A DNA stretch of 64,000 nt, from the NCBI GenBank assembly GCA_021292165.1, contig CM037880.1:225152467-225216466 (forward strand), written 5' to 3'. The DNA is from Shinisaurus crocodilurus (lineage: Eukaryota > Chordata > Lepidosauria > Squamata > Shinisauridae). Positions 34,201 to 42,719 of this stretch are shown here, one piece after another. The notes beneath the pieces are model-generated. The model was given only the letters and a program-made list of their open reading frames with translations, had not been told where the DNA came from and made no database searches. Positions within the stretch are counted from its first letter, which is position 1. Every line of letters begins with the position of its first letter. The translations under genes were made by a program, and so were the position numbers.

Positions 34201-37200
34201 ACCCTGCGGCCCCCCCAAGTAGGTGCTGCTGCCGCCGCCGCCGCACCCACTGCCGGTTTCTGCCCCAGCAAGCCGACCTCTTTGGGTCGCGGGGGCGGAC
34301 GCGGGGGCGGGCGGACTCTGGTCTTGGGGTGGGCGGGGGCCGTTAGCCGGCGCCCTCTTCCCGCTCCTCCTCATGGGCGGTGCCCACCTTTGCAGCCCCT
34401 CCCGACTCGCCGGCCCTGGCCGAGGAGGAAGTGACGCTGATGCCCTTGACGGAGGGGTCGGAGGAGTTCCGAGACACCGTCCGCCGCTTCTATGACACGC
34501 TGGAGGATTTGCACAACAAGATCCGCATCATCAAGGTGTGTGTGTGGGGGTGGGTGGGCGCTGGCCAGCCAGCCAGCCCGGGGCTCTCATGCCAGAGCTC
34601 CTGCAGGGATCGTTGTCCCATTCCTAGCCTAGTGCTTGCCTCGTCACCTGTTGGGGTGGGCGGGTGGCCCCTGCGGGTGGGCAGAAGGCCCTGCGGTCAG
34701 TCCCTGCCATAGCGGCCCAGGAATGTCCCTGCTGACTGGCAGCCGGGGCTCTGCGGAGTTCCTAGCCGGGGCCTGTCCCAGCCCTCCTGGAGATGCTGCC
34801 GGGAGCTGTACCCGGAAGCCCTTGCGGGCCAAGGGGGCTGGGACACAACCCCCACCTTGGGTTTCAGGGACTAGGAGAGGCCCCTCTCTGGCTGGCGGCT
34901 GGCTGGGGCATCCCAGGAGCTCCATGGCCTCTGGGGGGGGGGCTCTCTGAGTAGCCTGCCATCCAGGCCAGTGGGCTTTCCCTCCCCGCCCCCAGAGCTT
35001 CCCCTCCCCTTTTGGAGCCCATGATGTGGCAGGAGGACATTCCTCCAGCCTGTGGCCCCTGCTGCTGTGGGCTGCCTGCCCTTCGAGGGGCCCCCCTCGC
35101 TTTATTTATTTATTATATTTCTACACCACCCATCAGGCAGAAGCCTCCCTGGGCGGTTCACAATCAACATAAACAATAATAAAATCACAATAATACTGTT
35201 AATATAAAAAGCACTAGTACAATAGAACAGCTAAATAAATCAATCCGGAGGTACAGTAGTAAAATACAGTAAAATATGGAAGTAAAAATCTAGCTATTAA
35301 AATATTGGGAAAATAAAAAGGGTTTTACCTGGTGCCTGAAAGAATAGAGAGGTGCACCTCTTTGGGGAGCTGATTCCACAAATGGGGTGCCACAACTGAG
35401 AAGGCCCTTCCCCTAGTGGTCACCTTCCTAGCCTCCTTTAGAGGGGGGCTCTCTGAGAAGGACCTCAGATGAAGATCTCAGGGTCCGGGTAGGCACGTAC
35501 GGGACGAGGCATTCCTTCAGATAACCTGACCCCAAACCATTTAGAGCTTTGAATGTTAGTGTTTGCACTTTGAATCGGCCCAGACTTCAATCAGTAACCA
35601 GTGTAATTGATAGAGGACTGGCGTGATGTGTTCTTGTCGGCCAGTCCCCGTTAGCTAGTCCCTCGCTGCTCTATTTTGAACCAGTTGAAGTCTCCGGACC
35701 GTTTTCAAAGGCAGCCCCATGTAGAGTGCGTTACAGTAGTCCAAACGAGAGGTTACCAGAGCACGGATCATTGTTGCTAGGCTCTGCCTGTCCAGATAGG
35801 GTTGTAGTTGGTAAATCAGCTTAAGCTGATAAAAGGCGCTCCTTGTCTCCGAGTCCACTTGTGACTCCAGCAACAGTTCAGAGTCCAGGAGCACCCCCAA
35901 ACTACGAATCCTGTCCTTTAGGGGGAGTGCAAACCCATCCAGGGCAGGTTGAGTATCATCCCACCAGACAGATGACCCACCTACCAACAGCACCTCCGTC
36001 TTCTCTGGATTGAGTCTCAGTTTATTGGTCCTCCAGTCCATTACCAGGCCCAGGCCCTGATTCAAAACAGCCACTGCCTCACCTGAGTTTGATGAAAAAG
36101 AGAGGTAGAGCTGAGTGTCATCCGCATATTGGTGACATTGCAGCCCAAACCTCCGGATGACCTCTCCCACCGGTTTCATGTAGATGTTAAAAAGCATGGG
36201 GGATAAAATGGAGCCCCGCGGTACTCCATGGCATAATTGCCACGGTGCAGAGCAATAATCCCCCAGCACCACCTTCTGGAGTCGGCTGGTCAAGTAGGAG
36301 TGGAACCACTGCAAAGCAGTGCCTCCAACTTCCAAACCCGCCAGCCTATCCAGAAGGATACCATGGTCAACGGTATCGAATGCCGCTGAGAGATCCAGGA
36401 GAATCAACAGGGTCGCACTCCCCCTGTCTCGCTCCCAGTAAAGGTCATCCCACAGGGCGACCAAGGCAGTTTCTGTTCCCAAGCCAGGCCTGAAGCTCGA
36501 TTGAAATGGATCTAGATAATCCGTTTCCTCCAAGAGAACTTGGAGCTGCTCGAACACCTTGCCAAGGAAAGGGATATTTGCAACCGGTCTATAGTTGTTC
36601 AGGTCTTCTGGGTCCAGATTTGGTTTTTTAAAGAGTGGCCTAATCACAGCCTCTTTCAACGCGGCTGGCACCCCCCCTCCTTTATTTATTTATTATCTTT
36701 ATTAATCGCCCATCTGGCCGGCCACCCGGCCACCCTGGGCGATGTACAATTAAAACAATACAGTAAAATATAATTAAAACAGTATAAAAAATTCTTTTAA
36801 AATCCTAACCCACCCCATATTCCCGCCTGAACAGCCATGTTTTTAATGCATGGCGGAAGCTCATCACGGAGGGGGCATGGCGAAGGTCACTAGGGAGGGA
36901 GTTCCATAAATTGGGGGCTGCCACAGAAAAGGCCCTCTTCCTAGTCCCCACCAGCCTGGTTTCTCTGGCTGATGGGACAGGGAGAAGGCCGTCCATGGCA
37001 GATGTTGTTGAGCGGCCTACTTGATGTTGCTGGAGGCGCTCCTTGAGATAAACTGGGCCGGAGCCGTGTAGGGTTTTAAAGGTCAAAACCAACACCTTGA
37101 ATTCAGCTCGGCAAGCAACTGGTAGCCGGTGCAACTCCTTGAGCACCGGAGTGATGTGATCCTGCCGGCGGCTGCCCTTAATCAGGCGAGCCAGCTGAAG

Positions 37201-40200
37201 CTTCCGAACCGTCTTCCTGGGTAACCCCACGTAGAGCGCAGATCTTGTTAGTGGAATGCTAGTGGAATGCCTTTAAGGAGGCATTCACAGCCTCCTGGAC
37301 CCAGGTGCGAATTCCTTCCTTTGTTTTAGTAATCAGCCATGATGGGCAAGGGTCTAGCATACAGGTGGTGGGTCGAACCTGCCCGAGTACCTTGTCCACA
37401 TCCTCAGGCCTCAATAACTGAAATTCATCCAACAAAATAGAACCAGACGGTGCTTTGGATACCTCTATTAAAGGAGCCGCATTAACTGCGGAGTCCAATT
37501 CATGGCGAATCTGAGCGATTTTATCCTCAAAGTGCTGTCCAAACTCATCACAGCGGGTTTCCGAGGGTTCTACAATATCTTTCTCTGGCCCTCATCGTAA
37601 AAGGCCGCGAACCACTTGGAAAAGCTCCGCTAGACAGCACTGAGGGGACGCGATGCTAGTGGAAAGAACTGCCTCTTTGCCACCCACACTGCCACGGGGC
37701 AGCCCCGATGATGGGCTCTCACCCGTGTTCGGTCGGGTTCAGCGTGAGGTTTCCTCCACCTGCGCTCTAGCCGTCTCCGCTCCTGCCTCATTATTTATTT
37801 ATTTATTTTATTAAAAACATTTATTTACTGCCCATCAGCCAAAAGGCTCCCTGGGCGGTTTACAAAAACATTACAAAAAAACCTCCAAAAAACATAAACA
37901 TATTAAAATACACCAAGATAAAAAACAAGCAGACAAATAAATTCAATCCCGAGGTATAATGGCGATGATAAAAAGAATAAAAGGAATAAAATCATGCATT
38001 AAAATATTGGGTAAATAAAAAGGTCTTCACCTGGCGCCTAAAAGAATAGAGGGCGTGGGGATGGGCAACTTGCTCGATGGGGGGTGGAAGCGGGGCGAAC
38101 TCGCCCCGCTCGAAAACCCCCCCCCCAGCCCCGCAGAATTTACCTTTCCCCGGCTTGGCACAACTGCCCAGAGGGGAGCCGGGGAAAGGTCCTTCCGGTT
38201 CCCTGGCGCTTCTTGTCTGGGTCCCCAGTGCTGCGTTTTTTCTGTAAAATCCAAGGTAAACTACCTTAAAACGGCCGCGAATAGCCTATTCACAGCTGTT
38301 TTAAGGTAGTTTACTTGGTTTTTATGGAAAAAACGCAGCGTCGGGAATCCGGAACTGACACGATGGGGACCCAGAAATCCGCCTTGCCTCACGCGGCAGA
38401 ATGGATAGTGCGGCGGGGGTGCTCGGCGAGTGCCCGGAGAGTCGGGTCCTGGTGAGTTCTCCCACCCCTACGTGTATACCAATGAGCTGGCCAGACTCTG
38501 CTCAGAGGGAGAGGGCGTTTGGGTGTGATCCTGTCAACCGCCCGGGCCGTCTCTGCATTCCACAGAGCAACCTGAGCTTTGACAGGAGCGCCAGCCATAT
38601 TTATTTATTTATTTATTTATTTATTATATTTATACCCCGCCTTTTTTCCTGCAAGGAACCCAAGGCGGCTTACATAATCCTCCTCCTCCACTCCTCCATT
38701 TTATCCTCACAACAACCCTGTGAGGTAGGTTAGGCTGAGAGTCAGTGACTGGCCCAAAGTCACCCAGTGAGCTTCATGGCCGAGCGGGGACTAGAACCCG
38801 GATCTCCCGAGCCCCAGTCCTCTGGAAACCATCCAGATCCATGAGACTCCGGGGGTGGACCATTTTAATAGGTCCCCCACCCTTGCAGAGGGGAAATGGA
38901 GCCGAAAGTCTAAACCTCAGAAGGAAGTGATCTGACCATGACAAGGGGCTTAATGCTAGCACCCCCACTTCCAGATCACCCATCTTCCTGTCCAGTCGAA
39001 AAAACCAGGTCTAGGGTGTGCCCCTTTACGTGTGTTGGGCCAACAACATGTTGAGACGCCCCGTGGTTGTCATGGCAGCCATGAAGTCCTGAGCCGCCCC
39101 GGATAAGGCAGCCTCGGCGTGGATGTTGACGTCCCACAGAACTACCATCCTGGGGGTCCTCAACACCACCTCCGCCAGCTCAGGCAGGGAGTCTGATGGG
39201 CTGCGGGGTGGACGGTACACCAACAGAATCCCCAATCTGTCTCGGGTGCCCAGCACAAGGTACAAATACTCTAGACCCGCCTTCGAGCGAACAGGAAGCC
39301 TAGAGAGGGGAATCGTACTCCTATAGACCACGGCCACTGCCCCTCCCCGACCCCCAAGGCGATGTTGGTGCTGCACCGAGTACCCGGGAGGACATAACTG
39401 TGGGAGGGTCCTCATACCTCCTGTTTCGTCCACCCAGAAGAGGGAACAGCAGCCCTTCTGACCCTTCTCCTTTGCCGGCTCGTTAATCCCCCGACGCCAT
39501 ACCTTCCCCTACCCATAAGCACAGAGATAGGGGCACCCCATTGCTCCCCAAAGTCCCCCAATAACGTAGTTAAAATGTATGTGTAATAATAAAGCTGTTA
39601 AGACCAGCTCCTGTACCTCAGTTAGAGCTTCTGTAATCGCTGGCCCCGCCCCCGCCCAGTTTTCCATCCCCAGCCACTGTACAAGGGAGTCGCCTCCATC
39701 CGAATGCTGTGTGGGGTAGAGTAGCCCCAGCGGGCTCTCTCTGCTCCAAAAGCTGCTTGCATGGTATGTCCCGCCGGCAGGCATTTCCGACTTCGGGAAG
39801 GCTGGAGCCCCTGCTCCTTTCCACGGGCTTTGCCATTGCCCTGCCCTGCCCTGCCGAGGGCAGCCGCTCCCCCATCTGGTCGCTTCGATGGCTCCCTGGC
39901 CGCCGAGTGAAAGGGCTTCTGCGGACTCCTCGCCGTGCGCTTGCTGCAGCCGGAGGGATCTGAATTTGGGGAGGGGCCGCTCCGCTAAGGCACGTGCAGG
40001 CTGCCTCTGGCAGAGTCCCGCCAAGGCCAGTGCTGTCTACCTGGGCGGCAGCAGTGGCTCTCCCAGCAGCCGCCTGCGTCGCCTCTCGCTGGTTCCTTCT
40101 GAGCTGGGGACATTCTGCTTGCAGCGCTGGGGCTCCGTCACGGGGCTGAGGGCTCCCGAATGTCTGTCTGCAATATTAAAAGAAAGACGGGTCTGCTTTG

Positions 40201-42299
40201 GCCCTTCCTTGTGCCAGAAGCGAAGCAGGCGGGAGGGCCAGAGGCCACCGGTGGGCGAGGGGGTGCTTTTTCTTGGGCCCTGACTGTCCCCTCTTGTCCC
40301 ACGTGGCAGGTGGAGAAGTTGCTGCACCCGCTGCTCTACCAGCAGTACCACTTGAAGAAAGCGGCCATGGAGAAGGCCTGCGGGCACAGGGAGGTGGAGC
40401 GGGTCCTTTACCACGGCACCACCGAACAGTCCAGCCGCGAGATCTGCCAGCACGGGTTCAACCGCAGCTTCTGTGGCAAGAATGGTGAGCTGGGCCTCAG
40501 GAGATGGGCGCGTGGGCAGAGGTCCCCCTCGAAGGACGGAGCTGGGACTTTGCCTTCTGGGAGGGAGGGAGGGACCGGCCCTCAGCACGCGTTGAGTGAA
40601 GCCCTGGTCCACAATGCATGCCAGGGAAGCCAAGCCCGGCGCTCGAAGGAAGCCCTTGGCCTCTCCCCCATCGGGCACCTGTCGCCCCAGCCTCACAATG
40701 CACCGAGCTTTGGGGGACGTGGTCTTCACGCTGGGGGAGGGGCTCCCTGGCATCGTCTGAGCGCAATGCTGGCTGTGCTCCTGCCCAGAAACGGCCCCAG
40801 CGGCATGCAAGCAGGGTTGGCTGAGTGGGCTCCTTGGCCGGCCATTTCCCTTTAAACTGCAAGTACTTTGTGTCCCTGATGGCTTGGAGCCGCTCTGGAA
40901 GATACCAAGGAGAGCCACCAGCTGAATAGTTAGTTAGTTAGATAGTTATTAATTACAGTATATTTATATCCCACCTTTTTTCCTGTAAGGAACCCAAGGC
41001 AGCTTTCATAATCGCCCTCCTCCATTTTACCCTCACAACAACCCTGTGAGGTAGGTTAGGCTGAGGGTCAGTGACTGGCCCAGTCACCCAGTGAGCTTCA
41101 TGGCCAAGTAGGGACTTGAACCCGGATCTCCTGAGTCTCACCACCATGCCACACTGGCTCTGATAGGCAAGGGATTGGGAATGGGGGGCCTAGCAGATGC
41201 TTTGTACCGCCAGTATCGCGCCTGACACCTGGAGAACCAGGGGGCTTCTCAGGGCTGTTCGTTTTGATCTCAAGAAAACGAGAAGTCGGCTCTAAGATTG
41301 TTCACAAAGACAGCTTTATTGAGTAACTTTAGAGTGCATGCATACCCAAACAATCCGGGAACGGACCAGCGTGGCTGGCAGGCGGCGCTCAGGGGTCCGA
41401 ACCCAAAACAGAGGAGACAGTAGCTTCTTATACATTTCTAGTATTTATGCTTTAATGCTAGCAGCTAAGCTATACATCACAGCTACGAGGCCTTGAAGCT
41501 GACAGTTAAGCACAGCGGTATTGCTAGGCTAATTGGCAGGGTGAGTTCTCACCTGGTGTTAGTCCTCAGCATAGTAGGCCCAAACACACGGATAAGCGCA
41601 GCTCGCTTCGCCTGCCAAGAACCAGTTAAAGCTTGCCCGAGTCCTCTGGCCCGTCTCTCGCTCTCACGGGGGAGGGCCGTGCCGAAGGAGCGGGCAGTTA
41701 GCTCAGGCGAGACAGGGACACGGGAAATGCTCTCGGGGGCCTAACATGGCTGCTCTCTGGTCAAGGGCCTAGCAGGCCCTAACACCGCCCGAGGCCGCTC
41801 CAAGCCTCGACGAAGAAGCCCAGTGGCCGGGAAAGGTGGCAGCCTGAGTGGTCAGCGTCCTTGGAGGAGGGGCTCTTTGGCCTTTGCGGGGGGGGGGCGC
41901 ACAAACACTCCCACTGCCCCGGGCGTCCACACGTTGCATTGTGTGGGCCACCCACCAGCATGGCTGACGCCTTTCTGTTTGCCTGCCTGCCTGCCAGCCA
42001 CGCGCTATGGCCACGGCGTCTACTTTGCTGCGAGGGCCTTCATCTCGGCACAGGACCAGTACTCTCCCTGCAGCGGTGACGGCAACAAGTACATCTTTGT
42101 AACCCGGACACTGATCGGGGACTACACGACAGGCAGCCAGAGCATGCGCGCGCCGCCCCTGCGCGAAGGGGACGCTGCGCTACGGCGGTATGATAGCACG
42201 GTGGACAACGCCCAGGACCCCGCCATCTTCGTCATCTTCAACGACACGCAGGCGTATCCCCAGTACCTCATCACCTGCCGCTGGTCCAAGCCACGCTGA
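18452..42299 (+). CDS. PARP10: PARP10, protein mono-ADP-ribosyltransferase, ten coding exons
   Basis: Coding exons: 18452-18620, 21289-21534, 25461-25697, 30726-31606, 32307-32519, 32808-32916, 33238-34218, 34396-34535, 40310-40484, 41998-42299. All introns are GT-AG, phases are compatible, and the sum is 3453 nt (1150 residues plus stop). Human PARP10 is 1025 residues. The family transfers single ADP-ribose units to proteins and acts in the cytoplasm and at replication-stress sites. Seen here: an RRM-type fold at about residues 8-90, a related segment in exon 3, KH-like repeats at about 250-600, two UIMs at about 704-738, and the ART domain at about 945-1150. The catalytic residues H1027, Y1059 and I1127 lie exactly 140 residues after human H887, Y919 and I987. 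Isoleucine in place of glutamate is the mark of a mono-transferase. A non-coding 5' exon is possible, because an AG stands just before the start codon. Identification is very secure; exact intron borders are predicted. Confidence 0.96.
19255..19543 (+). mobile_element. CR1-group RT fragment and half MITE in PARP10 intron 1
   Basis: 19275-19395 reads [20 protein letters not shown] and [15 protein letters not shown]. 19478-19543 is the right half of the hAT MITE found whole at 799-933. Confidence 0.75.
19655..20200 (-). mobile_element. L2-like LINE 3' fragment in PARP10 intron 1
   Basis: Minus strand reads [16 protein letters not shown] and [15 protein letters not shown], degenerate L2 C-terminus, followed by an A-rich 3' region. 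Confidence 0.7.
20242..20636. mobile_element. Penelope-like pLTR inverted repeat with hammerhead-like motif
   Basis: Two arms of about 145 bp (20242-20386 and 20459-20603) are inverted copies around a 70-bp spacer. Each contains TTGAGGA, a GGCC/GGCC helix and GAAACGCGTC, the layout of a minimal type I hammerhead ribozyme. A 14-bp direct repeat TTACTCACTAGGGC (20228-20241 and 20637-20650) bounds the element. Hammerhead motifs in terminal repeats are known from Penelope-like elements. No RT or GIY-YIG frame remains. Confidence 0.7.
20845..20985 (+). repeat. LINE/SINE 3' tail
   Basis: AAGCTGCCTTGGTAGGATTT then CAGCATATAAATAATTTTAA and TAATAAA: the 3' end of an L2-type or dependent element, + strand, in PARP10 intron 1. 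Confidence 0.6.
21289..21534 (+). CDS. PARP10: PARP10 coding exon 2
   Basis: Preceded by a polypyrimidine tract and CCATCCAG, entered in phase 1 and left in phase 1 at GTACCG. It reads [20 protein letters not shown], matching human DAERVLAQADHELHGAQLSL, and completes the first RRM-type domain (about residues 57-138). Most of this exon, from 21357 on, is duplicated at 15896 upstream of the gene. Confidence 0.93.
21667..22500 (-). mobile_element. LTR-like insertion in PARP10 intron 2
   Basis: This 0.8-kb block is missing from the duplicate at 15896-16404, where the flanks are joined. On the minus strand it carries CTTGAATAAACC (poly(A)-signal-like) and begins TGTAAACAGG, fitting a solo LTR. 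It has no coding capacity. The target duplication is not clear and the right border is blurred by a G run. Confidence 0.45.
23086..24125 (-). mobile_element. CR1 LINE, with a second CR1 3' end beside it
   Basis: 23222-24125 has CR1 RT C-terminal coding in one open frame ([55 protein letters not shown]) and the TCATAGAATCATAGAA tail. 23086-23212 is a second, shorter CR1 end in the same orientation. In PARP10 intron 2. Confidence 0.92.
24126..25460. other. Rest of PARP10 intron 2
   Basis: GC-rich in the second half, with C runs near 24950 and 25330. No repeat family or exon recognised apart from the true exon 3 that follows. Confidence 0.4.
25461..25697 (+). CDS. PARP10: PARP10 coding exon 3
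   Basis: Follows TGTCCTGGCAG and ends at GCAG/GTAAGT, phase 1 to phase 1, residues about 139-217. It contains the second [14 protein letters not shown] motif, parallel to [12 protein letters not shown] in exon 1, and ends [11 protein letters not shown]. Human PARP10 has LLELYLENERRSGGG at the same place, so the tandem arrangement is conserved. Confidence 0.94.
26690..26993 (+). mobile_element. L2 LINE 3' fragment in PARP10 intron 3
   Basis: Reads [13 protein letters not shown] sequence (AGGGCCTTCTCTGTGGCGGC), then TGGCTGTTCAGGCGGGAATA, and ends ATCGCCCAGGGTGGCCGGCC with an ATAAATAAATAA tail. Same subfamily as the fragment at 36676-37240. Confidence 0.8.
27266..27289 (+). repeat. (GT)n microsatellite
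   Basis: About 11 GT units in PARP10 intron 3. Confidence 0.9.
27434..27535 (+). repeat. Perfect tandem duplication, 51-bp unit
   Basis: GACACAGCAGTACGGAGTCA through GTCATCACGGGGG occurs twice, head to tail, with no differences visible. Confidence 0.9.
27590..27680 (-). repeat. Degenerate SINE head
   Basis: ATATGAACCCGGGTTTTCC is a reversed B box with the flanks seen in the tRNA-SINE copies. Confidence 0.45.
28293..29500 (-). mobile_element. CR1 LINE with long open RT frame and 5' fold-back
   Basis: A minus-strand frame (374 codons) holds CR1 RT from [20 protein letters not shown] through [19 protein letters not shown] to the C-terminal [16 protein letters not shown]. The 3' end is the TAGAATCATAGAA tail. 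At the 5' side, 29261-29289 and 29303-29331 are an inverted duplication of the same CR1 segment. In PARP10 intron 3. Confidence 0.92.
29702..30082 (-). mobile_element. CR1 LINE 3' end
   Basis: Three TCATAGAA units, then 3' UTR and the C-terminal RT coding end. Truncated at about 30082, inside PARP10 intron 3. Confidence 0.9.
30726..31606 (+). CDS. PARP10: PARP10 coding exon 4 (KH-like repeats, Glu/Ala tract)
   Basis: Enters in phase 1 after TTCTCTGTAG and leaves in phase 0 at GTAAGG; 881 nt, residues about 218-511. It begins [15 protein letters not shown] and PHYDFLEP, matching human VAERVLQQEHRLQG and PHYDILEP. A run of glutamates and alanines (about 30808-30870) follows, then a globular part with KH-like pattern, ending in [19 protein letters not shown]. 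Human MEPGAMRFLQLYHEDLLAG matches. The human segment of glycine-rich repeats between these landmarks has no recognisable counterpart; different sequence fills the space. Confidence 0.94.
31607..32306. other. PARP10 intron 4
   Basis: No exon. GGGATTCAAACCCAGAATG (31821) and GGCCGGGTTCAAATCCCGCC (32108) look like B boxes of decayed tRNA-derived SINEs. They lack a folding tRNA body, so no tRNA gene is called. Confidence 0.5.
32307..32519 (+). CDS. PARP10: PARP10 coding exon 5
   Basis: Phase 0 on both sides, 71 codons, between TTCCCTCGCAG and GTGCGA. It reads [20 protein letters not shown] and continues the KH-like fold begun in exon 4; human PARP10 has LCGAQASCQAAEEFLRSLLG. Confidence 0.92.
32808..32916 (+). 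CDS. PARP10: PARP10 coding exon 6
   Basis: Short linker exon, phase 0 to phase 1, acceptor TTTGGTCCCCAG and donor GTAACG. Residues about 583-618 ([14 protein letters not shown] onward) are polar and little conserved. It is supported mainly by splice sites, by phase and by its place between two certain exons. Confidence 0.8.
33238..34218 (+). CDS. PARP10: PARP10 coding exon 7 (acidic region, two UIMs)
   Basis: 981 nt, phase 1 to phase 1, residues about 619-945. It begins [10 protein letters not shown], like human LEEVRELLATL. Acidic stretches flank two ubiquitin-interacting motifs, [17 protein letters not shown] at about 704-720 and [15 protein letters not shown] at about 724-738. The conserved Ala and Ser of UIMs are visible in both. 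Human PARP10 also has UIMs here, used for binding K63-linked ubiquitin. A further folded part, including [20 protein letters not shown], precedes the catalytic domain. Confidence 0.94.
34396..34535 (+). CDS. PARP10: PARP10 coding exon 8 (start of ART domain, PIP-box position)
   Basis: Phase 1 to phase 0, acceptor CCTTTGCAG and donor GTGTGT. It reads [19 protein letters not shown], matching human TGEFQEVVRAFYDTL. This is where the human PCNA-interacting (PIP) box lies; the leading glutamine is arginine here, while the aromatic FY pair is kept. Confidence 0.94.
36676..37240 (-). mobile_element. L2 3' fragment nested in the intron 8 L2
   Basis: Minus strand reads [18 protein letters not shown] and [20 protein letters not shown], with tail TTTATTTATTTATTATC on the + strand. 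The host L2 resumes on both sides. Confidence 0.85.
37789..38052 (-). mobile_element. LINE 3' end nested in the intron 8 L2
   Basis: Reversed tail ATTTATTTATTTATTTTATT, then CATCAGCCAAAAGGCTCCCT, and ends TTCACCTGGCGCCTAAAAGA, an L2-type 3' UTR. Confidence 0.7.
38053..38470. mobile_element. Foldback element with a 110-bp perfect-like hairpin
   Basis: 38229-38340 is an inverted repeat: GCTGCGTTTTTTCTGTAAAA at the left pairs with TTTTTATGGAAAAAACGCAG at the right, with GTAAACTACCTTAAAAC inside. GCGGGGCGAACTCGCCCCGC (38090) is a second palindrome. No reading frame is known. Confidence 0.6.
38599..38820 (-). mobile_element. tRNA-derived SINE
   Basis: Minus-strand copy: (TTTA)n, ATACCCCGCC, CTCACAACAACCCTGTGAGG, and reversed B box AGAACCCGGATCTCCC. 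Inserted in the endonuclease part of the L2. Confidence 0.85.
40310..40484 (+). CDS. PARP10: PARP10 coding exon 9 (catalytic His)
   Basis: Phase 0 to phase 1, acceptor CCCACGTGGCAG and donor GTGAGC. It reads [20 protein letters not shown] and [10 protein letters not shown]. His1027-Gly1028 of YHGTT binds NAD+ in this family. It follows a 5.8-kb intron filled by a nested L2. Confidence 0.96.
40940..41165 (-). mobile_element. tRNA-derived SINE in PARP10 intron 9
   Basis: Same family as above, with CTCACAACAACCCTGTGAGG and TTGAACCCGGATCTCC, and ending in CCACCATGCCACACTGG, the reversed tRNA-like head. Confidence 0.85.
41256..41784 (-). mobile_element. LTR-like element (candidate solo LTR) in PARP10 intron 9
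   Basis: On the minus strand it starts TGTTAGGGCC and ends AACGAACA (TG...CA), and has ACTCAATAAAGC, a poly(A) signal, near the end. Length about 529 bp. No clear 5-bp target duplication was seen and no coding sequence remains. Confidence 0.45.
41998..42299 (+). CDS. PARP10: PARP10 coding exon 10 (catalytic Tyr and Ile, stop)
   Basis: Enters in phase 1 after a CTGCCTGCCAG acceptor and ends at TGA 42297-42299. It contains [11 protein letters not shown] with Tyr1059 and [19 protein letters not shown] with Ile1127 in the position of the PARP1 catalytic glutamate. The C-terminus stops soon after, without the extra tail seen in human PARP10. Confidence 0.96.
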
Positions 42300-42592
42300 G
42301 GGGGCTTGGGAAAAAGACTGGCGCTGCCCGGATCTCCACGCCCCGTGCTCTGCCAGAGCGGCTTCAACGGTCTTCGGTTTCACAAGTGTCCTTTCTGCTG
42401 TGGGGCGAAAGGGAATTGGTTGCCAGCTGGAAACGGGGGGAGTTCTTGGCCAGGGTGCCTGATGATTGGCCCTCCTGAGTTGTGAAAACTGCGGCGAGTC
42501 CAGCATGCCTCTCGCTGGCCATGCAGCCACACAGGTGGGGTGGGGTGGGGGGTCCCATGTGGGTTGCAGGTGTCCCGCCCAAGGGCTCTGTG

Positions 42593-42611
42593 GTGGTGGT
42601 GGTGGTGGTGG
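42593..42611 (+). repeat. (GGT)n microsatellite in PARP10 3' UTR
   Basis: About six GGT units between the stop codon and the poly(A) signal. Confidence 0.85.
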
Positions 42612-42704
42612 GCGCTCCACAGCGGGAGCACGGGGGCTGCTGCCGTCGGCCACTTGGGCCACTGCATCGGGGAGGGGCTTAAAGGGTGGGAAGCTGCTGC
42701 ATTC

Positions 42705-42710
42705 AATAAA
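42705..42710 (+). terminator. PARP10: PARP10 poly(A) signal
   Basis: Canonical AATAAA about 400 bases after the PARP10 stop codon, giving a 3' UTR of roughly 0.42 kb. The following sequence turns GT-rich, as expected of a downstream element. Confidence 0.75.
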
Positions 42711-42719
42711 AAGCCACAC

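Larger units (their letters stand above)
35105..39500 (-). mobile_element. L2 LINE, near full length, split by nested insertions (PARP10 intron 8)
   Basis: Host L2 pieces on the minus strand: RT 36671-35655 ([39 protein letters not shown]), linker 37498-37259 ([20 protein letters not shown]) and endonuclease about 39433-38830 ([28 protein letters not shown]). Within it lie an L2 3' fragment (36676-37240), another LINE tail (37789-38052), a foldback (38053-38470) and a tRNA-SINE (38599-38820). Removing them leaves an ordered L2. Confidence 0.85.

Noticed and set aside
30782..34271. Several long minus-strand frames opposite PARP10 exons 4 to 7
   Set aside because: Antisense shadows caused by the high GC of the true coding strand.
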